From: Planctomycetaceae bacterium
Lineage (GTDB): Bacteria > Planctomycetota > Planctomycetia > Pirellulales > Pirellulaceae
Assembly (NCBI GenBank): GCA_012965455.1
Contig: DTSG01000462.1
Location: forward strand, 1-13,508
Direction of reading: 5' to 3'
Length of the DNA: 13,508 nt
Shown: piece by piece, positions 7,378 to 13,508 of the stretch
Layout of the letters: the number at the start of each line of letters is the position of its first letter
How positions within the stretch are numbered: position 1 is the first letter of the stretch
Notes under the pieces: generated by a model
What the model saw: the letters and a program-made list of their open reading frames with translations, nothing else
What the model was told of the DNA's origin: nothing
Databases searched by the model: none
Program-made: the position numbers and the translations under genes

Positions 7378-8265
7378 TTAGTCGGGGTAGTTATATTGTT
7401 CGCTGTCCGGATTAAAGTCGTCGTTGGTTAAACCAACATTAAGTTTAATCTCTGTATAAATATATTCTTCCGTTAACGGTGGTTCTCCGCCATCAGTTTC
7501 CGGCCACATCCACGACGCGAAGCGAACAGGAATATTGCGCTTTAAATCGATGTCGACTTCAACAACGTGAAAGATGAAATGTTCACGTTCAATTGGATGG
7601 ACCACTCGAATGCGACGACAAGCAACACCTGCCGATTGTACTTCGGACAACTGCACTTCACATTCACCATATTTTCGGTCGTGCAACGCATGTTGAATCA
7701 ACTTTTCCATCAATCGCTGTATGCCAGTTTCCGCGATTGAATAGCGGCTGCCCAACATCGCAATAAAACCATCGTGTGGCTGTACGACTCGGAATAGATT
7801 TAACAATCCGCCTTCGTGTGCTGTAATTTTATTTTCATTTTCCCCAGCGACCCAAATCACCTCACGCCCGCGGACGCCTGCCGGTTGGGTGAAAAGGATG
7901 TACACCGACAATGGTTGAGTTTCTAGCTCATTGCGGATTTTCGCTCGTAAACGGTTCGGTTCGGACAGCAAGTCACCGATTCGTTCTTGACGGGTTAACG
8001 TAGCTGTATAGTCCGTGATGGTTTCGCTTATATGATTCAATGAATCGCGAGCGAGCAATAACACCGAATCCAATGGATGTTCGTTCTTCGTTAATTCCGC
8101 ATCGCTTACTTGCTCAACATTTTTGGTCTGTTGATCGCGTTTCCGTTTATCTGCTTCACGTTGCCCCTGTCGATTACGTTCAATCTGGAAATTGTAAGCA
8201 AACCACCCACCGGAAATTACGACAACACCCAGCACCAACAAACTAATTTTCTTTGCGCGTGACAT
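7378..8265 (-). CDS. DUF1571 membrane-anchored protein
   Basis: I place the start at ATG 8265 (MSRAKKISLL), giving 295 aa. The frame stays open back to 8448, but that extension (61 residues) runs through a terminator-like hairpin and puts an unlikely sequence before the natural anchor. Residues about 7-24 are a single hydrophobic segment after a basic start. A highly charged stretch (30-50) follows, then the DUF1571 domain from about 68 to 280. Family-type features are LARDSLNHI...DYTATLTRQER, then a YILF-x-QPAGVRGREVIWVAG stretch at about 122-141 and the LGSRYSIAETGI segment at about 171-182. DUF1571 is common in Planctomycetota and has no established activity; a periplasmic location is inferred from the anchor. 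It is the first gene of the probable operon with the FIST and Cys-cluster genes. No Shine-Dalgarno is evident. Confidence 0.85.
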   Translation of the reverse strand: MSRAKKISLLVLGVVVISGGWFAYNFQIERNRQGQREADKRKRDQQTKNVEQVSDAELTKNEHPLDSVLLLARDSLNHISETITDYTATLTRQERIGDLLSEPNRLRAKIRNELETQPLSVYILFTQPAGVRGREVIWVAGENENKITAHEGGLLNLFRVVQPHDGFIAMLGSRYSIAETGIQRLMEKLIQHALHDRKYGECEVQLSEVQSAGVACRRIRVVHPIEREHFIFHVVEVDIDLKRNIPVRFASWMWPETDGGEPPLTEEYIYTEIKLNVGLTNDDFNPDSEQYNYPD

Positions 8266-8400
8266 CTTAGGTTTTACAAACGATGGGTCCACAAAAATTT
8301 TCAATCGTGAAGGTAAAAATAGACTATTCCAAAGTACAACACATGATAACAGATGTCGACCATAAATCATCCGTGGGGATTGTTTCCTAAGGGACGTAAC

Positions 8401-8430
8401 AAAAAACAAACTGTAGCGATCCCTCGCTAC
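8401..8430 (-). terminator. Stem-loop with U-rich tail in the DUF1571 leader
   Basis: On the minus strand GTAGCGA, a GGGA tetraloop (GNRA type) and TCGCTAC (8430 down to 8413) form a perfect 7-bp hairpin, followed by AGTTTGTTTTTTG. This is intrinsic-terminator architecture. It lies about 150 bp upstream of the DUF1571 start, in the 237-bp gap before the divergent oxidoreductase gene. It could end a short leader RNA, attenuate the operon, or stop antisense transcription from the right. Which of these applies cannot be told from sequence alone. Confidence 0.5.
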
Positions 8431-8502
8431 GAGTTTAATGAGAACCAATAATTTGGTATCTTCATAGGTAGATAATCAATTGCACCAACATGATTGAAAA
8501 CT

Positions 8503-9522
8503 ATGTCAGCTAACAAAATTCGCTGGGGGATAATTTCCACAGCTAAAATCGGTATGAAACAAGTCATACCGGCAATGCAACAAAGTAAATACTGCGACAT
8601 TCAAGCCATCGCTTCGCGAACGCAGGAATCAGCCGACGCCGCGGCCACCTCGTTAGGGATCCCCAAAGCATATGCTAGCTACGAGGCATTGCTGGCAGAC
8701 CCTGAAATCGATGCTATCTATAATCCATTGCCCAACCACCTGCACGTACCCATATCCATCGCCGCTCTAGAGCACGGCAAACATGTACTTTGTGAAAAAC
8801 CAATTGCCCTGACCAGTGCCGAAGGACAATTACTAGTAGACGCGGCTCAGGCGCACCCCGAGTTGAAAGTCATGGAGGCGTTTATGTATCGCCACCACCC
8901 GCAATGGCAAAAAGCCCGTGAGCTTGTCCGCGATGGGAGTATTGGTACACTCAAAACAATCAACTCGCTGTTTTCTTACCACAACATGGATGCGAATAAT
9001 ATTCGCAACCGTGCCGATCTCGGTGGCGGTGGATTGATGGACATCGGCTGTTATCCCATCAGCCTGTCTCGCTTTATATTTGACGCTGAACCACTACGTG
9101 TGGCCGGAATAGCCGAATTTGATCCAAACTTCAAAACGGATATCCTCTCAAGTGCGATCATGGATTTCGGCAACGGCACGTCGACTTTTACGTGCTCAAC
9201 GCAAATGGCACCTTACCAGCGAGTGCAAATATTTGGTGACCGTGGTCGCGTTGAAATTGAAATCCCTTTTAATGCACCACCCGCTAAACCGTGTCGCCTG
9301 TGGTTTCAAAATCAAGATGCTGTGATTGCAGAAATTGAGTTCGATATTTGTGACCAATATACAATCCAGGGAGATTTGTTTTCCCGCGCGATCCTGGATG
9401 ACACTGCCGTCCCGACGCCGATTGAAGACGCCGTTGGTAACATGCAGACCATCGAAGCAATCTTTCGCGCGGCAGAATCCAATCAGTGGGAACCGCTCAT
9501 AAACTCTGCCGACGGCGAATAA
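8503..9522 (+). CDS. Gfo/Idh/MocA family NAD(P)-dependent oxidoreductase
   Basis: This 339-aa protein starts at ATG 8503. A TTG three codons upstream (8494) is possible, but neither has a clear ribosome site. Residues about 5-125 are the Rossmann domain, beginning IRWGIISTAKIG in place of the usual GxGxxG. The family signature CEKPIALT is at 97-104, with Lys99 the conserved catalytic or cofactor-proximal lysine. MEAFMYRHHPQ at 124-134 and GGGGLMDIGCYP at 174-185 start the C-terminal substrate domain. These motifs resemble the D-xylose / dihydrodiol dehydrogenase clade, so a sugar or cyclic polyol oxidation is plausible; the substrate is not determined. No signal peptide is seen, so it is cytoplasmic. 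It is transcribed away from the DUF1571 operon and toward the 2-hydroxyacid dehydrogenase, with a 73-bp gap between stop codons. No clear terminator was found in that gap. Confidence 0.93.
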   Translation: MSANKIRWGIISTAKIGMKQVIPAMQQSKYCDIQAIASRTQESADAAATSLGIPKAYASYEALLADPEIDAIYNPLPNHLHVPISIAALEHGKHVLCEKPIALTSAEGQLLVDAAQAHPELKVMEAFMYRHHPQWQKARELVRDGSIGTLKTINSLFSYHNMDANNIRNRADLGGGGLMDIGCYPISLSRFIFDAEPLRVAGIAEFDPNFKTDILSSAIMDFGNGTSTFTCSTQMAPYQRVQIFGDRGRVEIEIPFNAPPAKPCRLWFQNQDAVIAEIEFDICDQYTIQGDLFSRAILDDTAVPTPIEDAVGNMQTIEAIFRAAESNQWEPLINSADGE

Positions 9523-9595
9523 TAAACCCCTTAGTGTGAGCACGAGATAATTGATTGCCGCAGTTCAATAAATAGAGTCCAGCTAAATCACATGC

Positions 9596-10588
9596 TCAAC
9601 TGACGCTATGTACCAGTGGTTCTCGGGCGAGTCCCAGCATTAAGTTCACAACCGTTAACTCGGCCATCTTGCGTCGGGTCTGCATCGTAGCACTTCCAAG
9701 GTGCGGAGTGATTGTTACATTGTCGAGCGTTAGTAGTTCATGATCGCGTGGCAACGGTTCAGGGTCCGTTACATCCAGACCAGCCGCGTATATTTGTTTT
9801 TCCCGCAGTGCTACGGTCAAAGCCTCCGTAGAAACCACTGGACCTCGGGCAACATTGACTAACACGGCCGAGTTCTTCATCGCGGCGAGTTGTTGCGTAC
9901 CAATCAAACCGGTGGTTTCATCGGTGAGCGGGCAGATAACAATCACAAAATCCGACCTATTCAATAATTCCTCTAGGCTGGTGTACGTCAAATTCAATTG
10001 ATCGGGATTGTCCGCAAGTTGTGTCCGTTTGTGATATAAAATCTCCATATCAAAAGCTGCACAGCGGCGGGCAATTTGGTATCCAATACGGCCTAATCCA
10101 ATAATGCCAACCGTTTGATGATGCACTTCGGTGCCCAGCATATAAGCTGGATCAAACACCTTAAATTCACTACACCGTGCGTATTGGTCACCTTCACAAA
10201 CTCGTCGTGCCGCCGCCAACATCAACGTCAGTGCCATGTCTGCCGTAGTACTCGTTAATACATCGGGAGTATTGCCCACTGAAATTCCCAATTCAGTAGC
10301 TGCGGCGACTTCGATATGATCCACTCCGACACCATAATTGCTAACCACCTTTAGCTGTGGAAAATTCGCCATGTGGGCCGCCGTAACGGCATGATGTCCA
10401 AACGTCAAAATGCCATCCACTGAATCATCCGCTGGGCCGTCGATCGTCGCCCACGGAAGTCGTTCAATTTTCCCTTCCAGTAGCTCGTACAAATTATCCG
10501 ATAACTTATCATCCGAAATGACTCGAGGCAAAGATGGGCTCAACGGTTCAACTTTCAATATTAGTGGTCGTGGGTACAGATATTTCAT
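9596..10588 (-). CDS. D-isomer-specific 2-hydroxyacid dehydrogenase (glyoxylate/hydroxypyruvate reductase-like)
   Basis: With ATG 10588 this is 330 aa; a GTG at 10609 would add seven residues (MGCCCDK) and I consider it less likely. The N- and C-terminal parts form the substrate domain and the middle the NAD(P)-binding Rossmann fold, GLGRIG at 164-169. The three catalytic residues of the family are visible: Arg248 in NVARGP, Glu277 in DPEP, and His296 in TPHLGSA. NYGVGVD at 84-90 is the conserved substrate-loop segment. The enzyme should reduce a 2-oxoacid to a D-2-hydroxyacid, or the reverse. The overall look is closest to glyoxylate/hydroxypyruvate reductases, but substrate cannot be fixed from sequence. 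It is cytoplasmic and divergent from the sulfatase fusion, sharing its 100-bp promoter region. Confidence 0.94.
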   Translation of the reverse strand: MKYLYPRPLILKVEPLSPSLPRVISDDKLSDNLYELLEGKIERLPWATIDGPADDSVDGILTFGHHAVTAAHMANFPQLKVVSNYGVGVDHIEVAAATELGISVGNTPDVLTSTTADMALTLMLAAARRVCEGDQYARCSEFKVFDPAYMLGTEVHHQTVGIIGLGRIGYQIARRCAAFDMEILYHKRTQLADNPDQLNLTYTSLEELLNRSDFVIVICPLTDETTGLIGTQQLAAMKNSAVLVNVARGPVVSTEALTVALREKQIYAAGLDVTDPEPLPRDHELLTLDNVTITPHLGSATMQTRRKMAELTVVNLMLGLAREPLVHSVS

Positions 10589-10624
10589 TTTATCACAGCA
10601 GCATCCCACACGTGTAATCTAAAG

Positions 10625-10630
10625 TATAAT
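10625..10630 (+). promoter_or_regulatory. Candidate -10 element TATAAT
   Basis: A perfect TATAAT lies 58 bp before the sulfatase-fusion ATG in the divergent region. No good -35 hexamer stands 16-18 bp upstream (CATCCC is there), so this is a candidate only. The overlapping minus-strand TATACT could serve the divergent dehydrogenase. Confidence 0.35.
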
Positions 10631-10635
10631 GATAT

Positions 10636-10647
10636 TTTGAGCTCAAA
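10636..10647. promoter_or_regulatory. 12-bp perfect palindrome, candidate operator
   Basis: TTTGAGCTCAAA is an exact palindrome centred between the divergent dehydrogenase and sulfatase-fusion genes. It starts 5 bp after the candidate TATAAT, so it would cover the predicted transcription start, a typical place for a repressor dimer. The regulator is not in this window. Confidence 0.4.
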
Positions 10648-10688
10648 CCATCGAACAATAAATAACCTAACCACCGACACAAGTGCAT

Positions 10689-13508
10689 ATGACATCTTTC
10701 ATCAAATCTACTCTACTTCTGGCAACCGTTTTACTTTTGACTCTGAATGGCTTAGCACCAGCAACTTCACTTGCTGATGATCGGCCAAATTTTGTCATTA
10801 TCATCGGCGATGATATTAGTTGGAATGATTACGGCACCTATGGGCACCCCCATATTCAAACTCCACATGTTGACCAACTCGCAAAAAGCGGTATCCGGTT
10901 TGACCTCGCCTTTTTAACAACGAGTTCCTGTAGTCCCAGTCGCTGTAGTATCATGACGGGCCGCTATCCACATTCCACGGGTGCTGGTGAACTACACCAA
11001 CCGTTGCCCGCAGATCAAATCATCTTCCCCCAATTATTAAAAGCCGCCGGATATTACACCGCCGCCTCTGGAAAGTGGCATCTTGGCACCGCCCCTCGTC
11101 AACACTTTGACGCGATCACCGATGGCAAGCCTAGCGGATGCGAACAATGGGTTAGCACGCTGAAAAACCGAACACCTAACAAACCGTTTTTTATGTGGTT
11201 CGCTTCTTACGATGCTCACCGAAGCTGGTCTCCTAACGCCATCGAAAAACAGCACAAACCAAGTGACATTGTGGTACCACCCTATTTGCCAGACACCGAT
11301 CTCACTCGATCCGATTTAGGTCAATATTACGATGAAGTAAGTCGTATGGATGAGTACGTTGGCAAAGTTGTTGCTGAGCTAACACGACAAGGGGAATTAG
11401 ACAACACATTTGTTTTAGTCATGGCAGACAACGGTCGGCCATTTCCACGCTGTAAAACAACGCTCTACGACAGTGGCATCCGCACTCCCTTCATCGTACA
11501 TTGGCCCAGTAAAATCAAAACGGGGTTCGTTAACAAAGACTTAGTTAGCAGTGTTGATATCGCACCCACCATCCTCGAGCTTGCTGGAATCAATAACTCC
11601 ACAAACCAAAAGGATACATTTCAAGGAAAATCCTTTGTTCCGTTATTGGGTTCAACGGGACAAAGTACACGAGAATACGTTTTTGCCGAGCATAATTGGC
11701 ACGACTACGCCGCTCATGATCGCAGCGTTCGTGATAAACGGTACCTTTATATACGTAACTCATTTCCCGAATTCCCAGCCACCCCGCCGGCCGACGCCGT
11801 CCGCAGTTTGACGTACAACGCAATGCAACAGTTGGAATCCGAGGGGAAATTAACTCCACAACAGAGGCAGTGCTTTGTTGTCCCTCGAACTGCCGAGGAA
11901 TTATACGACCTTGAACAGGACCCATATTCACTGAACAATATTATCGCCGATCCGACGGTAGTTGCTGTCAAATCGAGACTCAGTGGTGAACTCGACAAGT
12001 GGATTGCCCGCACCGCTGACAAAATTCCCACACCACTTACGCCTGACCGATTCCATCGACGCTTAGGCACTAGGCTCACGGCTGCCATAGTCTTACACGA
12101 CAAGTCTGCACTACAGCCTCTCGCTCCGATCGCCCGCAAGATTCCGCCGGTAGGTATCCAAGTAGACACAAACGTCATTGCCAAATTCAAGTCGAGGCTG
12201 GCCGCCCTAAACATTGCAATGCAGTTACCACAAATCCCTATAACGGTAATCCATGATGCACGGAGTAATGTTGCCTCGAAATCCGTCAACCTATCTGCTG
12301 ACATTCAAACACTTATCGAAAGTGTTGAGCTAGCCGTTGAGTTCAACGAATTCTATTCACCGGGACAAATCGCAGTTGCTGACGTCGTTTTATCTGAGGC
12401 AGAGCGTCGAGTCGAATTGCTAGCTTCCGGCAAGCAAGATTGGCACCAAGCTCACGGTCTGGTTGTACGCGGTTATTACTCTAGCATTGATGGCTCAGCA
12501 CAACCCTACGGATTGGAAATCCCAGCAGACCGCAATTTGACCAAATCCGTGCCGCTTTATGTTTGGCTTCATGGACGCGGAGATAAAACCACGAACATGC
12601 ATTTCATCCACCAACGGATGACACGCGCGGGCCGTATTGCGCCAAGCAATGCCATTGTCTTGCACCCGTTTGGCCGCCATTGCATGGGTTTCAAATCAGC
12701 TGGTGAAATTGACGTGCTGGAATGTATTGAACACGTAAAACAACACTACAACATTGATGCCCAGCGAATCGTGTTGATGGGTTTTTCGATGGGTGGAGCA
12801 GGAGCTTGGCACGTTGGTGCACATTATGCGGACCACTGGGTCGCCGTCTCACCTGGCGCGGGCTTCGCTGAAACCAAAGAGTATATAAAGCTCAAACCCG
12901 AAAACTACCCAGCTCCCTACGTGCAGACATTATGGGGAACTTACGATGTCCCCTTGTATGTCCGCAATCTGTTTAATGTTCCGGTCGTCGCTTACAGCGG
13001 TGAAATCGACAAACAGATACAGGCAGCTCAAGTTATGGAGCGTGCATTTATTGCGGAAGGTCAAACGTTAACACATGTCATTGGTCCCAAAATGGGGCAT
13101 CGTTATGCTCCTGAGTCGCTCGCGGACATTATGAAACGCATGGAACAAGCTGCAAGTACCGGCCAACTGAATGTTCCCTTAGAAGTCCACTTACAAACGA
13201 GGACACTGCGATACAACCGTATGTACTGGGTGCAAGCATTGCAACTCACTCAGCACTGGCTTGACTCTCGTATCGATGGGAAGATCCGTGATAATGGAGT
13301 TGTCGATATTCAAACCACAAATATCACCTGTTTTCAAATCGAGAACAAAATATTTGGGCCTCCAGGTCCTCTTAGAACCGTCATCGTTGACGGCAACTCT
13401 ATTTCGCTGCCCGACGAACAATCCGGTGCAACGGTCATTTTCACCAGGGTTGAAAAAACATGGAAACTGGGCGATCACCGCACCGCAGGTATTTCCAAAG
13501 GGCCACAT
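10689..13508 (+). CDS. Secreted sulfatase fused to alpha/beta-hydrolase (esterase/peptidase-like), 3'-truncated by window edge
   Basis: From ATG 10689 the frame runs 940 codons to the window end with no stop. Residues 1-29 are a signal peptide (cleavage after SLA). The sulfatase (about 33-458) has metal ligands Asp41-Asp42, the formylglycine motif CSPSR at 81-85 (Cys81 the modified residue), GKWHLG at 128-133, DAH at 175-177, ADNG at 246-249 and Lys256. Its C-terminus (EELYDLEQDPYSLNNI) and overall look recall heparan N-sulfatase-like S1 sulfatases. After a helical linker of unclear origin (about 460-535), a second enzyme follows: GLVVRGYYSS from 590, oxyanion-type HGRGD at 628, nucleophile elbow GFSMGG with Ser700, probable acid Asp774 and His804. 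It resembles planctomycetal prolyl-oligopeptidase/esterase-like hydrolases. Both catalytic sets look intact. Exported sulfated, esterified glycans are a reasonable but unproven substrate. No Shine-Dalgarno is visible. Confidence 0.9.
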   Translation, partial: MTSFIKSTLLLATVLLLTLNGLAPATSLADDRPNFVIIIGDDISWNDYGTYGHPHIQTPHVDQLAKSGIRFDLAFLTTSSCSPSRCSIMTGRYPHSTGAGELHQPLPADQIIFPQLLKAAGYYTAASGKWHLGTAPRQHFDAITDGKPSGCEQWVSTLKNRTPNKPFFMWFASYDAHRSWSPNAIEKQHKPSDIVVPPYLPDTDLTRSDLGQYYDEVSRMDEYVGKVVAELTRQGELDNTFVLVMADNGRPFPRCKTTLYDSGIRTPFIVHWPSKIKTGFVNKDLVSSVDIAPTILELAGINNSTNQKDTFQGKSFVPLLGSTGQSTREYVFAEHNWHDYAAHDRSVRDKRYLYIRNSFPEFPATPPADAVRSLTYNAMQQLESEGKLTPQQRQCFVVPRTAEELYDLEQDPYSLNNIIADPTVVAVKSRLSGELDKWIARTADKIPTPLTPDRFHRRLGTRLTAAIVLHDKSALQPLAPIARKIPPVGIQVDTNVIAKFKSRLAALNIAMQLPQIPITVIHDARSNVASKSVNLSADIQTLIESVELAVEFNEFYSPGQIAVADVVLSEAERRVELLASGKQDWHQAHGLVVRGYYSSIDGSAQPYGLEIPADRNLTKSVPLYVWLHGRGDKTTNMHFIHQRMTRAGRIAPSNAIVLHPFGRHCMGFKSAGEIDVLECIEHVKQHYNIDAQRIVLMGFSMGGAGAWHVGAHYADHWVAVSPGAGFAETKEYIKLKPENYPAPYVQTLWGTYDVPLYVRNLFNVPVVAYSGEIDKQIQAAQVMERAFIAEGQTLTHVIGPKMGHRYAPESLADIMKRMEQAASTGQLNVPLEVHLQTRTLRYNRMYWVQALQLTQHWLDSRIDGKIRDNGVVDIQTTNITCFQIENKIFGPPGPLRTVIVDGNSISLPDEQSGATVIFTRVEKTWKLGDHRTAGISKGPH

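Noticed and set aside
8266..8448. Longer DUF1571 protein starting at 8448
   Set aside because: The extension crosses a terminator-like hairpin, has no family resemblance and would bury the natural membrane anchor starting MSRAKK.
9523..9595. Possible terminator between the convergent oxidoreductase and dehydrogenase genes
   Set aside because: Only a weak ATTGA/TCAAT pairing was found, with no T-run placed to match it.
11037..12304. Several open frames on the minus strand and one on plus inside the sulfatase region
   Set aside because: The plus-strand frame from 10689 encodes recognised catalytic motifs throughout; the others have no domain features and are antisense or out-of-frame shadows.
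13191..13508. Minus-strand frame of 105 codons at the right edge
   Set aside because: It lies opposite the continuing hydrolase frame and shows no recognisable domain.

Overview
The window looks like part of a Planctomycetota chromosome, most likely a marine Pirellula-type lineage. This rests on gene content: an FG-GAP/UnbV (CRTAC-type) lipoprotein paired with a TPR protein, a DUF1571 protein, a standalone FIST protein, a secreted FGly-type sulfatase, and many starts without a clear Shine-Dalgarno. Base composition looks close to balanced by eye and was not computed. No tRNA, rRNA, CRISPR array or insertion sequence was seen. There is no gene-free stretch over 300 bases; the largest gap is about 237 bases (8266-8502).

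Left part (1-5419, all +): two tandem paralogous exported proteins of about 300 residues. The first is cut by the left window edge. A strong hairpin terminator (1926-1966) follows them. Then comes a tight two-gene unit: a seven-repeat FG-GAP lipoprotein with a C-terminal UnbV/ASPIC domain, overlapping by 11 bp a membrane-anchored TPR protein that starts at TTG behind a textbook GGAGG. A hairpin across the TPR stop codon separates this unit from the convergent minus-strand genes.

Middle (5444-8265, all -): a likely three-gene operon in the order DUF1571 membrane-anchored protein, FIST sensor-domain protein, exported protein with a C-terminal YHS/TRASH-like Cys cluster. A stem-loop with a U-rich tail lies in its leader (8401-8430).

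Right part (8503-13508): a Gfo/Idh/MocA oxidoreductase (+) faces a D-2-hydroxyacid dehydrogenase (-). The dehydrogenase shares a 100-bp divergent promoter region with a very large secreted protein (10689 to the window end, at least 940 aa). That region carries a perfect TATAAT and a perfect 12-bp palindrome. The large protein is the most striking item: an intact N-terminal sulfatase with the CSPSR formylglycine motif, continuous in frame with an alpha/beta-hydrolase (esterase/peptidase-like) carrying a GFSMGG nucleophile elbow. It may be a two-enzyme machine for sulfated and esterified substrates, with neighbouring oxidoreductases handling released sugars or acids. The pathway link is inference; the fusion is read directly from the sequence.
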